Assembly (NCBI GenBank): GCA_965230625.1
Contig: CBDDLL010000001.1
Location: 124,001-188,000 of the forward strand
Source of the DNA: Saccharicrinis sp965230625
Lineage (GTDB): Bacteria; Bacteroidota; Bacteroidia; Bacteroidales; Marinilabiliaceae
DNA: 64,000 nucleotides
Direction: 5' to 3'
Shown: positions 8,336 through 15,800 of the stretch, one piece after another
Layout of the letters: every line of letters begins with the position of its first letter
Position numbering within the stretch: position 1 is the first letter of the stretch
The notes under the pieces: model-generated
What the model was told of the DNA's origin: nothing
Database searches by the model: none
What the model saw: the letters and a program-made list of their open reading frames with translations, nothing else
Made by a program: the position numbers and the translations under genes

Positions 8336-9481
8336 CTAACCCATCAACGAATTCCCTAACTTAAACATTGGCAAATACATAGATATTAAGATAACCGCTA
8401 CCATACCTCCAACAACAATAATAAGTAAAGGTTCTAACATAGAACTCATAATGGCTGTTTGATGATCAGTTTCTTCGGTGTACTGATCGTATAACCTTTT
8501 AAATATGGTAGACAATCTATTTGTTTCTTCTCCTACTTTAATTAGAGAAACCATACGTGACTCGAAAATAGGAAATGGAGTCATTGCTTCATTTAAAAGT
8601 TTACCATGAAACAAGTCATCTTTTATCTTATCTAGTGCCTTTTCCATGGGGTACAAACCAATCATTTGGCTAACCAGGTCTAATGCCTGAATTAATGGAG
8701 TGCGTGCACTTGTCATTAAAGCCATACTCTGACAAAACGAAGCCAAATATATTTTTTGAAATAACTTTCCTATGACTGGTGTCTTAAGAAGGAATTTAGA
8801 CATTGATCTTCGGTACCACTCCTTCTTGTTAAAGGAACGGTAAGCTATAAAAATACCAATTATCAGAATCGGGATGATTAACCAATATTCTCGAAACTTC
8901 TCGGATAAAAATATAACTCCCTTTGTAAGTGTTGGCAAATCACTATTAAATCTTTTAAATGCATCAGCAAATAAAGGAACTATAAAATTCATCATAAAAA
9001 AAACTGCTCCAAACGCGGTAACAAAAATGAGTATGGGGTAAGATATAGCACTGGTTATTTGTTTTCTTTGCTTTAACTTTTTTTGATAGAACAATCCTAG
9101 CTCCTCTAAAACCTCCATCATTTTTCCACTTTCTTCTCCAATTTTTAAACTAAAGAACTCATAAACACTAAATTCCTTATGTCCTTTAATAGCTTCTGAA
9201 AATGTTGAACCATGTAGTATTTTGTCGGAAACTTCTTTAAAGATTACTTTAACTTTGTTGTTCTTTTCTTCACGAACCACAATGTCCAGTGCGGCTTTCA
9301 TGTCTAATCCTGCAGTTAATAATATAACTAATTCAGAATAGAAGTTTTCTTTAATTTTATCGGTTATCGTTTTTCCAAAGGATATATCCTTCTTCCAAAA
9401 TGGTATTTCGGTTTCAACACCATCTCTTTTTTTTACGGTACTTCTCGATTGCTTTTTTATACTCTTTAGTTCTACCGACAT
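8336..9481 (-). CDS. gspF: Type II secretion inner-membrane platform protein GspF/PilC-like
   Basis: Polytopic platform protein that links the GspE ATPase to pseudopilus assembly. 381 residues with two T2SSF repeats: the first (about 45-165) contains LLTAGLDMKAALDIV and GEESGKM, the second (about 245-370) contains ALMTSARTPLIQALDLV and GEETNRL. Membrane segments lie near 150-172 (SYPILIFVTAFGAVFFMMNF), 200-216 and 345-367 (LEPLLIIVVGGMVAVILISM). This is the normal family architecture. An N-terminal basic, Ser/Lys-rich stretch replaces the short family lead-in. It is the last gene of the secretion cluster and starts 2 bases after the preceding pseudopilin, so it is certainly co-transcribed with it. 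Confidence 0.93.
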   Translation of the reverse strand: MSVELKSIKKQSRSTVKKRDGVETEIPFWKKDISFGKTITDKIKENFYSELVILLTAGLDMKAALDIVVREEKNNKVKVIFKEVSDKILHGSTFSEAIKGHKEFSVYEFFSLKIGEESGKMMEVLEELGLFYQKKLKQRKQITSAISYPILIFVTAFGAVFFMMNFIVPLFADAFKRFNSDLPTLTKGVIFLSEKFREYWLIIPILIIGIFIAYRSFNKKEWYRRSMSKFLLKTPVIGKLFQKIYLASFCQSMALMTSARTPLIQALDLVSQMIGLYPMEKALDKIKDDLFHGKLLNEAMTPFPIFESRMVSLIKVGEETNRLSTIFKRLYDQYTEETDHQTAIMSSMLEPLLIIVVGGMVAVILISMYLPMFKLGNSLMG

Positions 9482-9483
9482 AA

Positions 9484-9969
9484 TTACTCCTCTTTTAATT
9501 GCAATATCAAAGGATACTTTTTATGAACACAAACAGGAATTAAAAGATCATCATTTTTACATACAAATGAAATAAACGAAACTAAATCGGGTGAATTAGT
9601 TGAATACCTAATAGTTGGCTTTTCATGTTCAATATAAAATGTATCAGTTGCCAATACAGTTTCTCTCACTATCTTTTCTGGCATGAAATTATAACGTATA
9701 TTCTGCTCGTTAATTTGACAAACCAAACCTGTCTCAAAAAGGACTTTCTCAGCATTCTCCATATCATTAGACAATACTTGCTGCAATTGATTAATATTTG
9801 ACTGATTATTACCAACCTGTACTACATTTGAGAATAACCGGTAATAATAACGAATGGCTGAAAATGTTAATACTGAAATCAAACCTGTTAACACCATTGC
9901 AATTATAGTTTCCTGCACAGTAAACCCTCTTATTTGAACCTTAAATATTTTAACCGAATTCCTATTCAT
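9484..9969 (-). CDS. Prepilin-like minor pseudopilin (GspJ/GspI-like)
   Basis: 161 residues from the ATG at 9969; an upstream TTG at 9993 would overlap the previous gene and is less likely. A 15-residue basic leader ends in RG, followed by FTVQETIIAMVLTGLI. That is a prepilin peptidase site (Gly at -1, Phe at +1, Glu at +5) and a hydrophobic pilin helix. The rest (about 40-161) is a soluble, strand-containing domain with a few Cys. Size and position between another pseudopilin and gspF suit a minor pseudopilin of the GspI/J/H group. The exact subunit cannot be assigned without structure comparison. Confidence 0.8.
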   Translation of the reverse strand: MNRNSVKIFKVQIRGFTVQETIIAMVLTGLISVLTFSAIRYYYRLFSNVVQVGNNQSNINQLQQVLSNDMENAEKVLFETGLVCQINEQNIRYNFMPEKIVRETVLATDTFYIEHEKPTIRYSTNSPDLVSFISFVCKNDDLLIPVCVHKKYPLILQLKEE

Positions 9970-9976
9970 AGCTAAT

Positions 9977-10357
9977 TTAATCTTCCGGTTCAATTTCTAT
10001 ATAAAACCTCACACTAACTAACTCGTCATTATCCAAAGTTTCCAGACCACTGCTTTCCTTAACAGCTTTAATGTTTACCAACCATAATCCTTTATTTTCG
10101 TTTTGTAACTCGCAATGTTTGATTAACCTATATACCTTTTTTGCTTTCTCTTCACTTTCAATGCTATTAGTTAAATAAACCTGGCTACGCCACATATTTA
10201 CATCGTACCATGCTTTTTGTGTTATAATACGTTTAGAACTATCGAATACCTGAGCAAATAAAGTCCCCGCTAATGCAATGGATAGTGAAATAATAAATAA
10301 TCCTACAACTACTTCTATTAAAGAACTTCCTTTTACCCTTTCTTTAATCAATTGCAT
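9977..10357 (-). CDS. Prepilin-like minor pseudopilin (GspI-like)
   Basis: 126 residues. The 10-residue leader MQLIKERVKG precedes SSLIEVVVGLFIISLSIALA, giving a type III prepilin cleavage site with Glu at +5 followed by the hydrophobic helix. The soluble part is short and ends in an acidic tail (YIEIEPED). Ser at +1 instead of Phe is uncommon but tolerated in minor pilins. The start overlaps the end of the GspK-like gene by 10 bases, and the next pseudopilin follows 7 bases after the stop. It is therefore part of one translationally coupled block. Confidence 0.8.
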   Translation of the reverse strand: MQLIKERVKGSSLIEVVVGLFIISLSIALAGTLFAQVFDSSKRIITQKAWYDVNMWRSQVYLTNSIESEEKAKKVYRLIKHCELQNENKGLWLVNIKAVKESSGLETLDNDELVSVRFYIEIEPED

Positions 10358-11625
10358 AGCTTTACCTCTTTATATTTAAAAACATTTTCTCCCTCTAAAC
10401 AAAAAGATGCGTGCTGCGCAGGTAACTTACTTTCATCAATTACGGCATCAATTATAAAATTCTCATAAAAAGCCCTTGGTGTTGAAAATACAAAACGATC
10501 GCAATACAAACTTCCAAATATACTTCCATTAAATGCAACATCTCCATTAACATAAAACTTCCCATATAACATCGAGCCTTTTCCTATTGTAAGCTTTGTT
10601 TTTACCTCCTCTGGTTGTTGAGAATAGTTAATTACTGCTCCATTCAATACTACATTTTCTTTAATATTTACGTTTGAATTTGAAGTATGCGAAATACAAC
10701 CAACAATGGAAGGAAAGGAAAATTTACATCCAGTCTCAATGTCTAGACTATTCGAAGCAAATGCCTGTATCCTGTTCTCGCACCCTGATTTAAACACAAT
10801 AACTTTAGCAAATAAAATGGCATCAAATATTTTCGCTGAAGGCCAAATTTCAATGGTATCAGGGGTAAATAAAATAACATTCCCACTAAAGGTGTTCTTT
10901 TTTAAAACGAGTCTATTAGGTGATTCTATAAATAAAGTCTTTGCCATGAAAGAATGCCTTACAACTGCATTTTTCTTTATCGCTTGATATGAAATAATAC
11001 TATCACTTGTGTTTTTTCTCCCATCAAGGTAATTAAATAAATAGTTTAGCTTATTATTACGCATCAAAGGTATTTGTTCTGCACTGACCTTCATTTCGCC
11101 TTTATGGAGGTAATTACCTTCAAAATATCTTCCCTCTGCATTCCCTTTACGTAAACCCAGCTCAGATAAATAGCAATCTCCATTCACATAGCTTTTACCC
11201 ACCAACGATACATACTTTTTCTTATCCGGCATCCATAAAGCGCATCTCGATTCTTCTTTTTCAGCCATTAAAACAGCCCTTTGTGCACTAAGTTTTCGCC
11301 ACGAGGTTGTAAGTGTTAATTTATGGAGCATTCCCCAAGGCTCATGAGAAACACTCACAATGGAAGATCCATCATTAAAAACATCTAAATCACTTGTAGC
11401 TCCTTCGTTAATTAAATCAGGTTTACATGAAATTAATGTAACAGCAGACTTTAGATTTTCACTTAGTTCTGATTGTTTGTAGAAAATCGCATCTTCTTTA
11501 AAGCTAAGCTGAAAGTATGAAAGTAATAAAAGACTTAGCATGCTTAATAATAACATAATAAAAATGGAGTAATATAAAGCTCCTCCTTTTACTTTTAGCC
11601 AAATCCTTATTTTTAAAGATCGCAT
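10348..11625 (-). CDS. GspK/PilX-like minor pilin with beta-helical C-terminal region
   Basis: 425 residues from the ATG at 11625; a TTG at 11634 overlapping the previous stop is an alternative. A basic leader ends in KVKG, followed by GALYYSIFIMLLLSMLSLLL, a pilin-type helix without the +5 Glu. Absence of that Glu is characteristic of GspK. The large body after residue 120 has short periodic strands (TLFIESPNRLVLKK, NVNIKENVVLNGAVI, GKFYVNGDVAFNGSIFGSLY). This pattern suggests a right-handed or bactofilin-like beta-helix instead of the usual alpha domain of GspK. Cys pairs near the end could form disulfides. The likely role is the tip of the pseudopilus. Confidence 0.65.
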   Translation of the reverse strand: MRSLKIRIWLKVKGGALYYSIFIMLLLSMLSLLLLSYFQLSFKEDAIFYKQSELSENLKSAVTLISCKPDLINEGATSDLDVFNDGSSIVSVSHEPWGMLHKLTLTTSWRKLSAQRAVLMAEKEESRCALWMPDKKKYVSLVGKSYVNGDCYLSELGLRKGNAEGRYFEGNYLHKGEMKVSAEQIPLMRNNKLNYLFNYLDGRKNTSDSIISYQAIKKNAVVRHSFMAKTLFIESPNRLVLKKNTFSGNVILFTPDTIEIWPSAKIFDAILFAKVIVFKSGCENRIQAFASNSLDIETGCKFSFPSIVGCISHTSNSNVNIKENVVLNGAVINYSQQPEEVKTKLTIGKGSMLYGKFYVNGDVAFNGSIFGSLYCDRFVFSTPRAFYENFIIDAVIDESKLPAQHASFCLEGENVFKYKEVKLCN

Positions 11626-11630
11626 ATCTC

Positions 11631-12383
11631 TCAACTTGCCATCTCGTTTATATCCTCTTTCTTGTTTTTCTTTTCTTTGTTATTTGATTTTTCCTTTTTA
11701 GGTTTTCTCTCCCTTACCTTTTTTACCTTCTCTTGTTTTTCGTTTTTCTCCTTTTTTGAGAAAAGATCCTTTATCTTTTTCGTCAAGCCCTTTTTTTCCT
11801 TGTCCTTTTCTTTAGCTTTTGGTTCGATTAATACGCCATGTTTGTATCTAAGCTCTTCCTCTATTTCTCCTTTATATAGAACTGTTTTACCATGGAGATG
11901 TCCTTGTTCATATTCTTCAGTCCTTACTAAATTCCCTTCTTGGTAATATTTACAAGTTCCATGCTTTAATCCTTCCTTCATTTCCAATTCCGAAATGATA
12001 GTTCCGCTTAAATCCCAAACTTTCCAAATACCTTCTTGTAAACCTAAATTAAATGAACCCGACTCCACTAAATTATAATCTCCTAAATATCTCTTATATC
12101 CACCATGCAGCAAATGACCAGAAAATGCCCCTTGATTTGTTCTTATTTTGTCAAATGCATACCAGTGATAATTTTTGTCGTCCTTTAATTTAATATCCAC
12201 ATCTCTTTTTATTAATATGGATAGTTCTATAAGTGTATCTCTACCGTGTATTACAATGTTTCTGCTAGGGTGTGATTGAGAAAAAACAGTATAACTATTG
12301 CATAAAAAGACAAGTAAAATAAAAAGTTTAATCCTTACTTCTTGATGTAATCTAATATTACAAAAACTATTACTATACTTCAT
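11631..12383 (-). CDS. Secreted MORN-variant repeat protein with lysine-rich tail
   Basis: 250 residues. A signal peptide or anchor lies at about 17-36 (IKLFILLVFLCNSYTVFSQ). The middle (about 95-185) has MORN_2-type repeats such as GSFNLGLQEGIWKVWD, LKHGTCKYYQEGNLV and HLHGKTVLYKGEI, as in the YwqK family. The last 60 residues are almost all Lys/Glu/Asn. MORN repeats are beta-hairpins that often bind partners or membranes, but no function is known for this architecture. The gene lies between the GspC-like and GspK-like genes (5-base gap upstream), so it is probably an accessory part of the secretion machine. Confidence 0.7.
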   Translation of the reverse strand: MKYSNSFCNIRLHQEVRIKLFILLVFLCNSYTVFSQSHPSRNIVIHGRDTLIELSILIKRDVDIKLKDDKNYHWYAFDKIRTNQGAFSGHLLHGGYKRYLGDYNLVESGSFNLGLQEGIWKVWDLSGTIISELEMKEGLKHGTCKYYQEGNLVRTEEYEQGHLHGKTVLYKGEIEEELRYKHGVLIEPKAKEKDKEKKGLTKKIKDLFSKKEKNEKQEKVKKVRERKPKKEKSNNKEKKNKKEDINEMAS

Positions 12384-12388
12384 CTTAC

Positions 12389-12892
12389 CTACCTTTTACT
12401 TTGATATTGTGGATTATTTTTGATATAAAAGTACTTTTTATCATTGCTATACTGTAAACCAATGGAATCAGGATATATATCCAATACCAATATTTCATTA
12501 TTAACATGTCCCTTTCTTACCAGATAATCTCTATTTCCAATGGTAAGCATGCCTAACTTACTATCTTTTTTTTTGCTGGCCACCATACCATTATATTGTA
12601 TATGGGGCCAGCGTACTATTCTATTAAGCCTGCGCTTTTCCTTTTTTTCCTCTTTTTTATCCTCTTTAGGTATTATCGATCTATTTCCTTTTAAAAATGG
12701 ATCAGAATAATTAAAACTAAAAACCTTACTTTCTTCTTCCTCCACTTTATTACCATTTTCAACCAGTGCAGCTTGAGGAGAGGTATTATAGTTCACCTGT
12801 TTACTATTTGCAAAGAAAATTTTCCAAATAATAATCCCCCAAATGACTAATACAAGTGGTAAAAGAATATATGTAAGTTTTTGGGTTTTCAC
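12389..12892 (-). CDS. GspC/PilP-like inner-membrane connector
   Basis: 167 residues with one N-terminal membrane segment (about 7-25, LTYILLPLVLVIWGIIIWKIFF). A charged periplasmic linker containing SDPFLKG follows, then a small strand-rich domain (about 95-160) including WPHIQYNGMVAS, GMLTIGNRDYLVRKG and GLQYSNDKKYFYI. This matches the HR domain of GspC and the PilP fold, which bind the N0 domain of the secretin. Residues DPF before a basic linker are typical of PilP. No PDZ domain is present. It starts 7 bases after A1, placing the T2SS connector and an RHS-type protein in one transcript. Confidence 0.72.
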   Translation of the reverse strand: MKTQKLTYILLPLVLVIWGIIIWKIFFANSKQVNYNTSPQAALVENGNKVEEEESKVFSFNYSDPFLKGNRSIIPKEDKKEEKKEKRRLNRIVRWPHIQYNGMVASKKKDSKLGMLTIGNRDYLVRKGHVNNEILVLDIYPDSIGLQYSNDKKYFYIKNNPQYQSKR

Positions 12893-12899
12893 TTTTAAG

Positions 12900-15800
12900 T
12901 TATTCTACTAAAAACCTTTTAGTTAACGATTTACCTCCTGAAACTTCTATTACAACATTATTCCTATTAACTACTTTCAAAGCTAACTTATGATTAGAAA
13001 TTCCCACAGGACAAACAATACTCTTTCTTACTCCTTTAAATTCTGGTCGATCTTCATTAAATGCATTAATGTCAACTCTTACACTTTGATTCGAAATATT
13101 ATTTACCTCAACATTACAAATAACTGAATACAATTGATAGTTTATATGTTTGTCAACTTCTAAGTTTAAATTTGTTAACTTAATCAAACTAAAATTTTTA
13201 ATATTCTTTTCGTGTTCAACTATTTTTTTAAACCCATCAGGAGTTTCTTTATAAACTGATTTCAATTGTCCAACACTATTATAATCATATCTTGTAGCTA
13301 GATTATTTGTATTTAATATTGCTTTAATTTGCCCCCAAGAATCATATACATACGATGTGACTGCAGCATCTATCGGTTGTACTTTAAAATCATCTACAAT
13401 TATCGTTTTTCCACTGTTGTTATTAACAGTCACCAATAACTCTTTGTTAGACACCTCAAAATCTGCATACAAAAGATACCAACTACCAAACTTTAATTTA
13501 TTAGTTCTTATCGGTCTTAAATCAATACCACTTTTCGCCTTAAGAATAGAAGTTGAAACATCTTGATTAACCCACAACATTACTCTAAATTCTTTAGATC
13601 TATTTTTCGATAAATCAACATTAGCATTAAAAGTTAAACCTATTGTGTTAACTGGAATTTGATAACTTTTATTTCCAGTATGCGATAAATTAGAGTCAAT
13701 ACGGTTTGGAACTACCAAACAATTCTCATTTCCTATCACTTCTGCCCCAAATATTTTACTATTATTTAAATCATAGGAATCCTCAAAGCCAGTATAACAG
13801 AATTCTGTATACTTGGCATTTTGACCTTTTGCAATCACTCTATTCTCTGCATTTAATTTAGCAGCTGAATAATTATTCCTAATATCTACTTCTTCTAAAG
13901 GAATAGAATATCTTGAATATCTAGTTACGCTATTACTATTCTTCCATCCATTAGGCTTATTATTGGCATTATTACTCCAGTCGAATGGAACGAAATCATT
14001 GTACAAACCATTCTCATCTAAATCCCCTTCCCATACAAAACTTTTATGTTTTCTCCATATTTTATTTGGATCATTTTCATCACTAAATTTACTATTAAAA
14101 GTTCGATATGTCCAATCGCTATTCCATGTTTGAATTGAGGCAGAAACTTCTCTATTTTCTCCATTCTCAACTTTATATAAATAACTAGCCGCACTTTGGG
14201 TAAGCATATTTGCATTATTTATATCCGAATCCTTGGAGCCCATGCTTGCATAATCAGGTATTGTATAGGCAGGTATTACTTCCGTTATAAAATTATCTCC
14301 CATTCCATTTTTGAATTCAGTTTCTAGTACGTTACCAGTATTGTAATCCCAAGATTTATTTGTAACTTTTTTATGTTGCTCTTGGGTAATTAATTCTGTT
14401 GATTCTAAAATGCTAGGTACTTTTTTTATCGATACTAATGTATGGTAATAGTGAATATTTTGATAATCCTCTTTTTGGGGTTTGTTTGCGCCTTTTATTA
14501 AATAATCAACATAATCCGCTACAAATCCATCCTTATCAAAGAATGCTGAATACTCCTTAACATTTTTAAATGTTGTTTTTCTTGTTCCAACATTTATTTC
14601 TCCTTTAGGTTTGTAATTATATTTCTCAATGCTAACAATATCACCTGCCGAACTAACAATTCTTTTCTCTAAAATTCTTCCAATATTATTATTCATCAAA
14701 TTCAATTCTAGACTCTTTACGTAAGCACTGCGATTTCCTTTTCTAGTAATTGGATCCTCATAATCATCTATACCTGTTCCTTGAACTAGATTATGCTCAA
14801 ATATATTATCTATAGTATGGTTAGAACCATAATTTGAAATCGGTTCCGGAAGATCAAAGCTAAAATGTGTAGTTATTTCTCCTTCTTTACCATTAATTCC
14901 ATCATGACGTACAGCTACATTACCATACATTACTCCTGGCCCTGGTAATAATTCTCCAAATTTATAATCAACATCCTTATTAGATGGCATAAGCATAGTT
15001 ACTCCTGAAGTTATATCTTGACCAGGTAAATTATAATTATAAGTTATAGAACTTCGCTCTTCTCCATGCTCCTTTAATGATATTTTAGCAACTCTGATTC
15101 CTCCTCCATAATTATTTTTATTCTTTAATTTAGAAGAGCTAACCTCAATTGGATGAGCATCATTAATTCCAACAACTGTAAATCTTGAACCATAAGGAAT
15201 AGACTCCTCATTGTAGGATCCTGAAGCATAATACCTCGGACATGATTCATCCCCATCTGACTCTACTACATCAAGATATATACTTCCTCCATGCTGGTTA
15301 ACATTTACTTCAATATAATTATTAAATACATGACTTATAACTCCTGTAATATTGATTTCATATTCCCTACCTTCTGTTCCACAATCATGTTCTGCATAAA
15401 AGTAACTAGAAAAAACATCTCCTACATTAAAAAAATCTCTAAAGTTATTTTCCCCAGATAACTTTTCTTTAAACCAAATATCATAGAATCCATGTCTATT
15501 TGATTTTTCTATTTCTTCAACATGAAAGATCTTATCTGGATATGTATTCGGATCAATAATAGTATTATAATATGAGTCTGACTCATATGATACTTCAATT
15601 TCTCCTCCTAACGGTGTTTTTATTGATTTTAAACTCCAATTATGTGCTTGAAATTTATTAAGCTCATCATATTTAGGTGTTTTACTACCTGTATGATATC
15701 CAGTCTCAAACCCAGCATCAAATCCCCAGGAATCAGCCCTTGCGTAATCATACCAATCCTTTTCTAACCTATAATAATCAAATATATAAGGAGGCATTAT

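Noticed and set aside
10706..10987. 93-codon plus-strand frame in the GspK-like gene
   Set aside because: Shadow frame inside a gene with clear pilin signals on the other strand.
11662..11946. Phe/Ser-rich frame on the plus strand
   Set aside because: Complement of the Lys-rich tail of the MORN protein; no independent start or composition.
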